A DNA stretch of 40,676 nucleotides from an uncultured bacterium (GTDB taxonomy: Bacteria; Acidobacteriota; Aminicenantia; Aminicenantales; CALLJL01), in NCBI GenBank assembly GCA_938092135.1, contig CALLJL010000018.1:1-40676 (forward strand), written 5' to 3'. Shown piece after piece: positions 17,526 to 25,831 of this stretch. Each line of letters opens with the position of its first letter. Position 1 is the first letter of the stretch. A model generated the notes under the pieces. It was not told where the DNA came from, ran no database searches, and saw only the letters and a list, made by a program, of their open reading frames with translations. Both the position numbers and the translations under genes were made by a program.

Positions 17526-20054
17526 TTATCGACTTATCATTCGGCTTCGGCCTGAGAGGGCTTTAATTGCCTCAATCTTTTCAGGCCAGGGATGGTCATA
17601 TCGGCCATTACCATCTGTATCGATAAAAATTGGATTGGTCACCGCATAGGGAAGAACGGCATCTTTAAGTTGACCAGAATCCGATGGCTGTTGCAGCACA
17701 GGGTACAAGCTCCTTTTTCCAATAACTTCAGCTACCACGGCCGAATCCTCTTTTATCTCAATGGCCAAGGCTTCATCAAATTTGACGATGGTGCCTGGTT
17801 TTTCCTTCACGGGAAGGATTAGCCGGCGGTCACCATTAATGATTAATCTAATTTCATCCACCTGAATCCAAGGAGCAGCCCAAACCTTTAGTTTGAGATT
17901 AACTGGACCTGGTTTGACGGAAATTGTCTCGCCTAAGGAAGCCCCATTGATTTTAAAATCAATCAACGGTCCGGTGCTGACAAAACATTTTCCTCTTTTA
18001 ATTGCCTCGAGAATGACTTTAAAATCGAAAGGCTCAGTTTTTGGTTTATCGTAAAAAACATAAGTACGGGCATAACCCGGTTCGCCGCCATCAATGGTGT
18101 GGCTATCTGAAGAACCCACAAGGGGATAATAGCGCCCCCGATTTAAAAGGTGAAGCCAATCTTCAAAGGCCACTGCGTTGGAAGAAAGGGGAGCCGCTCC
18201 ATTAATCACTTCCAACAAATCGAAGCCGAAGTCAAAAGTCTCGTTAACATAAGCGGCCGTTGAAAGATCAAGCTGGTAATTGTTGAAATAACCAAGAGTT
18301 CCTGCTCTTGGATGATTGACTTGAATGATTGCCTGGGGGAATTTCTTTCTGGATACAACAAAAAGCTCGCCAACCTTCTCAGCCACGGGCTCAATGGCTC
18401 CTTTTCTTTCCTCTTTTTCTCTATATTCCAAGGGATAAAGATTAAAGTGAATCATATCGGGAACGGTGACCTCAGTTCCGAGCAAAAGGGATATTTCTTT
18501 CTCCAGGCCCATTTTTTTTAAGACAGGCATATAATCGGTAACAATGTTATGGTCAGTTGCAATGGCTGCCTCAATGCCTTCAGCTACCAATGATAATAGT
18601 CGACTTTCAATATTTACTGTTCCATCCGAATTAAGGGTGTGAAGATGGGGGTCGAGACTTATCAAACCTGTTTTTTCCACTACCCGATCAATAACTAGAG
18701 TTAAATCAATAGGGGCATCGGCAATAATTTCAATCACTCTTTGATCACAGGTGTATTCTGGCCCTCGCGAAGCGTTTACCAAATAAGTGCCCACAGGAAG
18801 GCTGATTTCCAGACCACCGGGGGGTGGAAAACAGGAATTTTTAAAACCCTCAAAGCTTCGCCCTGTCTCTAGGGGATTTTCGGGACTGAAATAGGGAGTT
18901 CGGGTCGGCTGAAGGCCGATAAAAGTTACTTTTCCTGGAACCGGCTGGCCTTGACTGTTCTGAAGGCGAAGGTTTATTTTCCCAAATAAAGGAAGGCGTA
19001 ATCGGGCTTGATTTTCCTTTCCCTTTTCCACCATGAGGATTGTTTCAACAACTGCAGGATAAAAGTGGCCTCTAACCCGATAAACGCCCTCGGGGAGAAA
19101 AAGATCAAGGGATTCTTTCTCCTCATCAAGAATAGCCCGATAAAAGGTAGAGCCGCTTTGAATGTGACTGACGATAATTTCTTTCCATCCAGTCCTTTCC
19201 GAAGGCATCGTAATTTTTGCTGGAAAGACAGGAATTTTATATAAGGAATAAATTTTTTGGAGCAGATGGTCAGCCTTAGTCTCAGTTAACAAAATATAAT
19301 TAACGGTGAAGCTCTGTCCGGGGTCTAAACGATCCGGTAAAACTGAACCTGAAGGTGGCACTGGATTTTGATTTATCCAGGCCAGATAATGTCGCTTCTT
19401 TTGATAAAAACGGAAGTTAAGATTTCGGTGGTAAATATTATGAAAAGGATTGAACGAGTAATTATGCATGGCATCGAAAAGAACAGAATAACTCAGACCA
19501 AACCAGCTTTCCTGTCCTGTATTGGTAATGACCGAGCTGATATCAACTTTGCCTTCGGCCAAGTAAATAGTATAAGTAGTTTTTATCGCCAGCTTTTTAC
19601 CGTCAGAGGATACATAATTAGCCATGGCCTGAAGGCTAGCCAAATTGCTGTCTAACTTTTTAGGATAAATAAAATCAGAATAGGGGACATAAACAGTTCT
19701 ATTTTGATAACGGATTGTTGGACTGCCAATATGAACTTGGCCTTCCTCTTCACCCTGGGGTGGGGCAACACCGATAATAGTTCCTTTGGCGTCACCGCCA
19801 GCATATCTTGAATGAGTCATGATTACTTTGGGAGTAGCCCCAAAAAGGATTTTCAAACCAGAACCGGCAAATAAAATATCGCCCGTTCGGGCCAAGCGAC
19901 TTAATTTCAGAGGTAATTCTGAGGCTGAGCTCAAAATAATGGGGTTATTTTCCTGACTAGAAAGATATGACCAGGGAAAGAGAAGAACTAGAGAAAATAA
20001 TAAAAGAATTAGAGCCTTAACTAATCTATTTTTCTCAATTAAGAAAAAGCTCAT
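17526..20054 (-). CDS. Exported CehA/McbA-family PHP-domain metallohydrolase
   Basis: An 842-residue secreted protein with a signal peptide (about residues 10-34). A large beta-rich N-terminal half follows, then a PHP domain from about 465: DPHLHTLNSDGT (metal-binding HxH), GIEAAIATDHN (DH), GTEVT, IQVNHPRAG, and VGSSDSHTID. Together these supply the usual PHP metal ligands. CehA/McbA proteins hydrolyse phosphoesters or carbamates in environmental bacteria; the natural substrate here is unknown. I start at ATG 20054 because GAGGAGGT lies six bases upstream; an in-frame start at 20084 lacks one. It heads the minus-strand operon of lipid-type genes and is divergent from a GNAT gene. Confidence 0.8.
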   Translation of the reverse strand: MSFFLIEKNRLVKALILLLFSLVLLFPWSYLSSQENNPIILSSASELPLKLSRLARTGDILFAGSGLKILFGATPKVIMTHSRYAGGDAKGTIIGVAPPQGEEEGQVHIGSPTIRYQNRTVYVPYSDFIYPKKLDSNLASLQAMANYVSSDGKKLAIKTTYTIYLAEGKVDISSVITNTGQESWFGLSYSVLFDAMHNYSFNPFHNIYHRNLNFRFYQKKRHYLAWINQNPVPPSGSVLPDRLDPGQSFTVNYILLTETKADHLLQKIYSLYKIPVFPAKITMPSERTGWKEIIVSHIQSGSTFYRAILDEEKESLDLFLPEGVYRVRGHFYPAVVETILMVEKGKENQARLRLPLFGKINLRLQNSQGQPVPGKVTFIGLQPTRTPYFSPENPLETGRSFEGFKNSCFPPPGGLEISLPVGTYLVNASRGPEYTCDQRVIEIIADAPIDLTLVIDRVVEKTGLISLDPHLHTLNSDGTVNIESRLLSLVAEGIEAAIATDHNIVTDYMPVLKKMGLEKEISLLLGTEVTVPDMIHFNLYPLEYREKEERKGAIEPVAEKVGELFVVSRKKFPQAIIQVNHPRAGTLGYFNNYQLDLSTAAYVNETFDFGFDLLEVINGAAPLSSNAVAFEDWLHLLNRGRYYPLVGSSDSHTIDGGEPGYARTYVFYDKPKTEPFDFKVILEAIKRGKCFVSTGPLIDFKINGASLGETISVKPGPVNLKLKVWAAPWIQVDEIRLIINGDRRLILPVKEKPGTIVKFDEALAIEIKEDSAVVAEVIGKRSLYPVLQQPSDSGQLKDAVLPYAVTNPIFIDTDGNGRYDHPWPEKIEAIKALSGRSRMISR

Positions 20055-20152
20055 TTTGACCTCCTCAAACAAGGCCATTTTCAAGGAAATAGAACTTATA
20101 ATAAAATGACATAAAAAAGCAATTCAAAGCTTTCAAAGTGGAGGATTTGACC

Positions 20153-21121
20153 ATGCCCAAAATTAAGGGGCAAAGAATCTTTAAATCTAAGGGGTTAAAG
20201 TTTCTTCTGAAAGTTGAAGATTCCAACAATCCTGAAGATTATCGTAAATATGAAAATCTCCGGGAGCAAATCTGGGCTTTTCCTGAAGATCATCTGGCGG
20301 GAACCAGGAATCTTCTTTGTGAAAATTTTCTCCATGAGGGAAGCTCTTTATTTATTGCTGCCTACAAAGAAGATCCGATGGCTGGTTGGATTGAGGATGA
20401 GAAGCATTTAGTTGGATTTGCCTATGGGTTTGTGGGAGTCAAGGATAAAAACATAGCCTTTACTCAACAATCTAATCTTTGGTTTTATGCCCAGTTTCTC
20501 GGGGTAAAGGATGAATGGCAGGGTTATGGTTTAGGTATAGCTATTAAAGAGTTTCAGCGGAAAATTGTCCGAGACTGGTTTGGACTTGACCTTATTGTCT
20601 GTACCTATGATCCTTTAACAGCAGTAAATGCCTATCGCAATGTGCATTATTTTGGGATGAGAATTCTTGAGTATCGAGTTGCTCCCTATGGCGAATATGG
20701 AGGACGCCTGAATAGGCTGGATGTGCCCAGCGACCGTTTTTTTATGGGCTGGGATATTACCAAGCCTTTCCGAAGAAATAAGATAAAGAAGGATTTAATA
20801 ATTCCTGAAAGAATCATTAACCTAGTCGAGATGATTGAAGTTGAAGGGAAGGATGGTCCGATTCGTCTGGAAATTATCAAAGAGATAAATTTTTCGCCTT
20901 CGATCAATCCGGTTTTGGTTAGAATTCCTACGAATTTTTACCGGATGCTCCAGGCGACCGAGGTAAGCCAGCCTGAAATTAGGCAAATTCCCATCGATTG
21001 GCGGCTAAAAACAAGGGAGCTCTTTTTGGCCTTGCTTGGCCAGGGTTATGAGGTGATTGATTTTATTGTCGACCGGAAACTGAGCGAACCTAAGTGCTAT
21101 TATCTTTTTATGAAGAAATAA
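20153..21121 (+). CDS. GNAT-family N-acetyltransferase
   Basis: A 322-residue protein whose N-terminal 200 residues look like a GNAT domain. VGFAYGFVG is the beta strand 4 region. WFYAQFLGVKDEWQGYGLGIAIKEFQRKIV carries the acetyl-CoA pyrophosphate-binding loop (QGYGLG, residues 123-128). CTYDPLTAVNAYRNVHYFG is the C-terminal motif B region. It resembles the COG3375 type of predicted acetyltransferases. The extra C-terminal 110 residues are unassigned. ATG 20153 is preferred because GGAGG (20140-20144) precedes it by 8 nt; the substrate is unknown. Confidence 0.75.
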   Translation: MPKIKGQRIFKSKGLKFLLKVEDSNNPEDYRKYENLREQIWAFPEDHLAGTRNLLCENFLHEGSSLFIAAYKEDPMAGWIEDEKHLVGFAYGFVGVKDKNIAFTQQSNLWFYAQFLGVKDEWQGYGLGIAIKEFQRKIVRDWFGLDLIVCTYDPLTAVNAYRNVHYFGMRILEYRVAPYGEYGGRLNRLDVPSDRFFMGWDITKPFRRNKIKKDLIIPERIINLVEMIEVEGKDGPIRLEIIKEINFSPSINPVLVRIPTNFYRMLQATEVSQPEIRQIPIDWRLKTRELFLALLGQGYEVIDFIVDRKLSEPKCYYLFMKK

Positions 21122-21146
21122 GATTTTTGGCTTTGGGAAATATTCC

Positions 21147-21177
21147 TTGAAAATTTTAACTCAAAATAGGTTATAAT
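21147..21177 (+). promoter_or_regulatory. Candidate sigma-70 promoter of rubrerythrin-like gene
   Basis: TTGAAA at 21147-21152 and a perfect TATAAT at 21172-21177, 19 bp apart, 32 nt ahead of the start codon. The spacing is slightly long. Confidence 0.45.
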
Positions 21178-21209
21178 GCTTTCTTTATATTATAACTGGA
21201 GGAAATTTG

Positions 21210-21734
21210 ATGGTTGAGAGAAGCGAGACTAATCTGACCTGGCTTTTAAAAGAAGCCCTTAAGCTCGAGATCAGGGGCAAGGAGTTCTTCCTACAGGCAG
21301 CCCAATTGACCACGAATGAACTTGGCCGAAAAATGTTTAAACATCTGGCTGAAGAAGAAGTCAGACATATGGAAACTTTTGCCCGTCTTTTTACGGAAGC
21401 GCTTGGAAGCGATGACTGGAAAAAAGAAATTTCGGCCATGGATTTAAAAGAGAATTCAGAGGTGATTGAAAGTTTAATTGGCCGGATGAAAGGAGCTGGC
21501 GGAAAAAGCGATCTAGAAGCTCTTTCAATCGGTCTAGAACTTGAAAGGAAAGCCATCGAGCATTTCCGGCAAGCAGTGACTTCTTCGGCCGATGAAAGGA
21601 CAAAATTGATTTTTGAAAAAATTGCCAATGAAGAGAGATTTCACTATGACCTTTTACAGGCTCAGCTGGATTCATTGCAGCATAGTGGCTTCTGGTTAGA
21701 TATGGCTGAATTCAAAATGGATGGCAAGTATTAA
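21210..21734 (+). CDS. Rubrerythrin-like ferritin-family protein
   Basis: A 174-residue four-helix diiron protein. Predicted iron ligands are E20 (LKLEIRGKEFF), E50 with H53 (EEEVRHM), a third-helix Glu (GLELERKAIEHF) and the EERFH pair near residue 144. Rubrerythrins reduce hydrogen peroxide in anaerobes. This one lacks the C-terminal rubredoxin domain (no CxxC pairs), so electrons must come from elsewhere. The ATG at 21210 has GGAGGA upstream (21198-21203); a TTG at 21207 is immediately adjacent and unlikely. It has its own promoter and no obvious partner. Confidence 0.85.
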   Translation: MVERSETNLTWLLKEALKLEIRGKEFFLQAAQLTTNELGRKMFKHLAEEEVRHMETFARLFTEALGSDDWKKEISAMDLKENSEVIESLIGRMKGAGGKSDLEALSIGLELERKAIEHFRQAVTSSADERTKLIFEKIANEERFHYDLLQAQLDSLQHSGFWLDMAEFKMDGKY

Positions 21735-21846
21735 ATCAGATCGTTGAAGCATTAAAATAGATCATTTGAAAACTTGAAGGGAGTAAAAATTCTAGAAATC
21801 ATTTCTTTAATTTAGGACTTCTTGATTTATTTCCGAGGAGAGAAAA

Positions 21847-23157
21847 ATGGATCTTCTGTTATTCCTCAGAAAACGCTCGCCAAAATTTAAGCTTATTTTA
21901 GCCTGGTTGGGTTGCTTTAGTCTTATAGCTTTGGTTGCCCTTACGTGCCGCCCCAGTTTAAGTGAGGATCAGTTAGTTCGTCGAGCGCGGGAAATTCATC
22001 GCCGCATTTTAACCATCGATAGCCATTGTGATACACCAATGATGATGCTTCGACCTGGCTGGGATATTGGCCAACGCCATGATCCCGGACAAAAAGAAAG
22101 TGGCCAAATTGATCTGCCTCGGATGAGAGAAGGCGGACTTGATGGCCTCTTTTTTGCCATTTACGTTGGTCAGGGGCCTCTTACTGAGGAAGGCTATGCC
22201 AAGGCAAGAGAAAGGGCGCACCAACTCATTCAGGCCGTCCATAAAATGGTCGAAAATTATTCTGAGCAGATTGGTTTAGCTTTAACCCCCGAAGATGCCT
22301 ATAGATTGAAAAGAGAAGGTAGGTTGATTGCTTTCATGGGCATGGAGAATGGTTATCCCATCGGTCGAAATCTTTCTCTTCTTGAAGAATATTATCACCT
22401 AGGGATCCGATATTTAACTTTGGCCCATTCTCAAGATAACGATATTTGCGATTCAGCGACTGATCGGGCTAATCCTGAGGATAAAGGGCTAAGTTATTTT
22501 GGGCGGCAGGTAGTCAAGGCCTGTAATCGCTTGGGGATTATGATTGATGTTTCCCATGTATCGGAGAAATCTTTTTGGGATGTAATTGAAGTATCCAAGG
22601 CTCCGGTGATTGCCAGCCATTCTTCCTGTCGGGCCCTCTGCGATAGCCCCCGGAACCTTTCTGATGAGATGATTAAGGCTTTAGCCAGAAAAGGGGGTGT
22701 CATTCAAATCTGCTTTCTCAGTAGTTATGTCCGTCAACCAAAGCCTAATCCTGAAAGGGACAGGGCTTTAAAAGAGCTTGAGGCCAAATATGGGGGCAAT
22801 ATAAGGACAATTCAAGATGAGGCTTTGCTCAAAAAAGCTATGGAAGAATACAATGAAATAAGAAGACGCTTTCCCCAGGAATTGGCTACAGTGAAAGATG
22901 TGGTCGATCATATCGAACATGTCATTAAAATTGCTGGAGTTGATTATGTTGGCATAGGCACTGATTTTGATGGTGGTGGCGGAGTTGAGGGCTGCCGAGA
23001 TGTAAGTGAGATGTATCGGGTAACAGTGGAGTTGCTTCGCCGCGGCTATAAAGAAAAGGATTTGGCTAAAATCTGGGGTGGTAATCTCATGAGAGTTTTT
23101 AATGAAGTGATCAGGGTTTCTCGCCGTCTCCAGAAAGAGGCGAATGGTCTTTTTTAA
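21847..23157 (+). CDS. Membrane dipeptidase (peptidase family M19)
   Basis: A 436-residue renal-dipeptidase-like zinc enzyme. An N-terminal membrane segment (residues 15-33) ends at C34. The ALTC context is a poor lipobox, so it may be anchored by the helix instead. The catalytic barrel starts with TIDSHCDTP (HxD metal ligands), then AFMGMENG (metal-bridging Glu), IDVSHVSE (His), IASHSSCRAL (His) and GIGTDFDGGGG (Asp). M19 enzymes split dipeptides, including those with a D-residue at the second position. Its location in the envelope, among other exported peptidases, suggests peptide scavenging. AGGAGAG lies before the ATG. Confidence 0.92.
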   Translation: MDLLLFLRKRSPKFKLILAWLGCFSLIALVALTCRPSLSEDQLVRRAREIHRRILTIDSHCDTPMMMLRPGWDIGQRHDPGQKESGQIDLPRMREGGLDGLFFAIYVGQGPLTEEGYAKARERAHQLIQAVHKMVENYSEQIGLALTPEDAYRLKREGRLIAFMGMENGYPIGRNLSLLEEYYHLGIRYLTLAHSQDNDICDSATDRANPEDKGLSYFGRQVVKACNRLGIMIDVSHVSEKSFWDVIEVSKAPVIASHSSCRALCDSPRNLSDEMIKALARKGGVIQICFLSSYVRQPKPNPERDRALKELEAKYGGNIRTIQDEALLKKAMEEYNEIRRRFPQELATVKDVVDHIEHVIKIAGVDYVGIGTDFDGGGGVEGCRDVSEMYRVTVELLRRGYKEKDLAKIWGGNLMRVFNEVIRVSRRLQKEANGLF

Positions 23158-23171
23158 AAGGAGTTAAGCAT

Positions 23172-23200
23172 TTAGAAAATTCGATATTCTAAGTTTTTTT
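23172..23200 (+). terminator. Possible rho-independent terminator after dipeptidase gene
   Basis: TTAGAAAAT and ATATTCTAA pair with one mismatch around TCG at 23172-23192 and are followed by G and seven T's. The stem is AT-rich, so termination would be weak. Confidence 0.35.
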
Positions 23201-23219
23201 GGCAAGTTCGGCCAAAAAA

Positions 23220-23888
23220 TTATTGGTCATTGGAGATGAGATTTTCAATTAAGGGAATGGCCGAAAAGAGATCAGCGACAACAGCCTGAGCCAGGCTGAA
23301 GTCATGATTTTTTGCTTGAGGGGAGGGAACAGCGATAACATAACAACCGGCTCTTCTTCCGGCTATGACTCCGTTGGCTGAATCTTCCAGAACAATGCAT
23401 TGTTCTGGTGGGAGGTTGAGCTTTCGGCAGGTGAGAAGATAAATTTCAGGATCAGGTTTGCCTTGGCTGATTTCATCGCTTGACTGTAAAACTGAAAATT
23501 TAGACCTGAGACCGAGGTTATCCACGATGAGATCGAGGAATTCCTGCTGGGCTCCAGTGGCAATGGCTAATTTTAAACGACGGGAAAACACATTGATGAT
23601 GGTGTAAAGACCAGGCATAGGCTTGAGGCTTTGACAAAGGCTCTGCCTCATGATCTGTGTTCTCATTTCAAGAAGCTTTTCAGGAGCGATATCTAAATCT
23701 AATTCGTGGGCAAAGATAGCTAGACTTTCAATGGGCTTCCTACCCATCATGCGAGCGAGGGTTTCTTCCCTGACCTCACGATTGAACCTTCGAGCCAGTT
23801 CTTTTTCAGCGGCAAAATAGAGAGTTTCCGTATCCACCATTAAGCCATCCATATCAAAGATAAGACCTTTTATTTTTTCCTTTATCAT
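23220..23888 (-). CDS. HAD-superfamily hydrolase (beta-phosphoglucomutase-like phosphatase)
   Basis: A 222-residue HAD subfamily IA protein. Motif I FDMDGLMVDTE gives the nucleophile D12 and acid/base D14. The cap helices follow. Motif II is ATGAQ (Thr), motif III the K in QGKPDPEIYL, and motif IV VLEDSANGV. The overall length and the DGLxVDTE pattern fit the beta-phosphoglucomutase/sugar-phosphatase group (YcjU or GPH-like). Whether it is a mutase or a phosphatase cannot be decided. It is convergent with the dipeptidase gene and stands alone. Confidence 0.88.
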   Translation of the reverse strand: MIKEKIKGLIFDMDGLMVDTETLYFAAEKELARRFNREVREETLARMMGRKPIESLAIFAHELDLDIAPEKLLEMRTQIMRQSLCQSLKPMPGLYTIINVFSRRLKLAIATGAQQEFLDLIVDNLGLRSKFSVLQSSDEISQGKPDPEIYLLTCRKLNLPPEQCIVLEDSANGVIAGRRAGCYVIAVPSPQAKNHDFSLAQAVVADLFSAIPLIENLISNDQ

Positions 23889-24229
23889 TTTTAGGCACCC
23901 ATTTTAGCAAAGGAAAATCAGAATTCCCAGGCCTTAATTTTTAAAATTAAATTGATTTTGCTGATCCTATTGATCCAAATTGATCCAAAAAAGACTTGCG
24001 AGTCAAGCCCTAATTCATTTTGAGTAAAAATGCTCTTATTTATCAAAAATTTCTATCCAATAAAATAAGGCTTATTTAAGAATTAATTTAATCTATTTAA
24101 AGAATCATTTAGCTTAGTTACCTTTTAGTTTTTATTTTAGGTTTCCTTTGTCCTGAACTTAGTCTAAGTAACCCCTCAAATCTAAGTTGAAAAGAAATGT
24201 CGTCTCCTCTATATTAAAATGATAACCTG
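23889..24229. other. Divergent intergenic region
   Basis: This 341-nt AT-rich gap between the HAD gene (minus) and the solute-binding-protein operon (plus) contains no recognisable gene. Apart from a promoter candidate near its right end and a short direct repeat TTGATCCAAA near 23970-23990, I see nothing in it. Confidence 0.5.
24187..24215 (+). promoter_or_regulatory. Candidate sigma-70 promoter of the binding-protein/kinase operon
   Basis: TTGAAA at 24187-24192 and TATATT at 24210-24215 with 17 bp between. The predicted transcript start would lie within about 8 nt of the ATG at 24230, which has no ribosome binding site, so the message may be leaderless. Confidence 0.4.
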
Positions 24230-25831
24230 ATGTTTTTAAAATCAAAAAAAGGTTTCCTGGTTTTAATCCTCCTTTTTTCCCTATCTTTGCTGTGCCCCTT
24301 TAATCTGGCTGGCGAGCAGGAAAAGATTAAAGGCGGAGGGACTTTAAGAGTCAGAACTTTCAATACAAGCCTGACTCCTACGCTTGATCCTATATTGCCC
24401 GATTGTGATATCATTATCGCTGATCAGATCTTTGAGGGTTTGATCAGGTTTAACTCTAGCCTGCAAATTATCCCTGAGTTAGCCGATTACTGGGTTATCT
24501 CACCTGACGGGACAAAATATATTTTTTATTTGAAGAGGAATATTCGCTTTCATCATGGCCGCCTTTTAACTGCCAGAGATGTAAAGTTTTCTCTTGAAAG
24601 ACTCCTTTTACCGGGGAATGGGCCTTTTTATCAGTATTTTATTTCTAAAGTGGTGGGGGCTAAGGAATTTTATGAAGGAAAAGCTCCGGAGGTCCAAGGA
24701 TTTGTCATTCATGATGATCATGTTTTTGGAATTAATTTGACCGCACCGCATCCTTCGCTTCTTTCGGTTTTAGCTGCGCCTTTTTGTAAAATTTATCCTG
24801 AAGATTTGCTCAAATCCCAGGGAAAGGATTTTTTCTATAGACCCTCAGGAACAGGACCTTTTAAATTCGCTTACTGGTTGAGGGATTCAAGGCTAAGAAT
24901 AATGGGGGTGAGACTTGAAAGGAATGAAAACTATTATGGCCTCAAGCCTCATCTTGAGGCCATCGAATTTAGTGCCGCCTTTTCTATTAACCAATTTTTG
25001 GACCGAGAAATTGATATTATTCCCTATTATTCCCCCTCTCTTTCTCGAACTGAATGCCAGGTTCTTGAAAGCGATTCTTTCCGCCTTATTTATTTAGGCT
25101 TCAGTTGTCATCGGCCGCCTTTTGATAATCCCTTTGTTCGTAAGGCAGTGAATCTGGCCATTGATAAGCGCGAATTGGCTCGTTTTTATTTTACCTTTGA
25201 GTCGATGCCTCAGATTCTCGATAATATCATTCATCCCCGGTTACCCGGTTTTTTCCCCAGGCAAATTAGAAATGAAAAAAATATTAATGAAGCCAGAACT
25301 TTAATTGCTAAAGCTGGATTTTTATTCATCACCAATCTTGGCCCAGTTGACTTCTGTGTTCTCAAAAGTGATCGCTGGCGGGGTGAACGAATTTATCCGC
25401 GCTTAAAAGAGCAGCTGGCCGAAATCGGGCTAGACCTTCGATTGAGATTAATTAATTCTTTTAAGAGCATAGAAGCAACTAAAAATCCCTATATCGTCCT
25501 TTTTTCCTGGAAAATTGATTTTCCCGATCCTGAAAATATTATTCGCCCTCTTTTTAGCCTGAATTCTGAAATTAATCGACGTCTTTTCCATTATGAGAGC
25601 GAAGTTCTCGAAACTCTTTTAGCTCGGTCAGAAAAAGAAAAGAGCTGGGGGAGAAGAAACGAAATTTTTCGAGAAATAGAAGCAACCCTTCTTGAAGATC
25701 TCCCAGTCATTCCTCTGTTTTTTCTTCATCAGCGCCTGGCTGTTCAGCGCTATGTGCGAGGAATTAAAGTTCCGGCCCTTGGTTTCTCTGTAATAGATAT
25801 GTCTTTGATCTGGAAGGAAGAGTCTAAATGA
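24230..25831 (+). CDS. Extracytoplasmic peptide/nickel-type solute-binding protein (SBP family 5)
   Basis: A 533-residue periplasmic binding protein. A signal peptide occupies residues 8-27. The mature part begins with GGTLRV, then ADQIFEGLIRFN and LADYWVISPDGTKYIFYLKRNIRFHHGRLLTARDVKFSLERLL, the classic SBP_bac_5 opening. FRPSGTGPFKFAYW-like and FDNPFVRKAVNLAIDK follow. Family members bind oligopeptides, nickel or sugars for an ABC importer. No permease or ATPase gene is beside it. Instead the stop overlaps the start of a histidine kinase (ATGA), indicating that it feeds a signalling pathway, possibly as the ligand-binding partner of the kinase. Its ligand is unknown. Confidence 0.88.
   Translation: MFLKSKKGFLVLILLFSLSLLCPFNLAGEQEKIKGGGTLRVRTFNTSLTPTLDPILPDCDIIIADQIFEGLIRFNSSLQIIPELADYWVISPDGTKYIFYLKRNIRFHHGRLLTARDVKFSLERLLLPGNGPFYQYFISKVVGAKEFYEGKAPEVQGFVIHDDHVFGINLTAPHPSLLSVLAAPFCKIYPEDLLKSQGKDFFYRPSGTGPFKFAYWLRDSRLRIMGVRLERNENYYGLKPHLEAIEFSAAFSINQFLDREIDIIPYYSPSLSRTECQVLESDSFRLIYLGFSCHRPPFDNPFVRKAVNLAIDKRELARFYFTFESMPQILDNIIHPRLPGFFPRQIRNEKNINEARTLIAKAGFLFITNLGPVDFCVLKSDRWRGERIYPRLKEQLAEIGLDLRLRLINSFKSIEATKNPYIVLFSWKIDFPDPENIIRPLFSLNSEINRRLFHYESEVLETLLARSEKEKSWGRRNEIFREIEATLLEDLPVIPLFFLHQRLAVQRYVRGIKVPALGFSVIDMSLIWKEESK

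Noticed and set aside
20055..20084. Upstream start of the PHP hydrolase at 20084
   Set aside because: A strong GAGGAGGT sits inside this segment and fits the ATG at 20054.
23195..23219. TTTTTTGGC / GCCAAAAAA hairpin as a bidirectional terminator
   Set aside because: The T and A runs are on the wrong sides of the stem: neither strand gives a GC stem followed by a U run.
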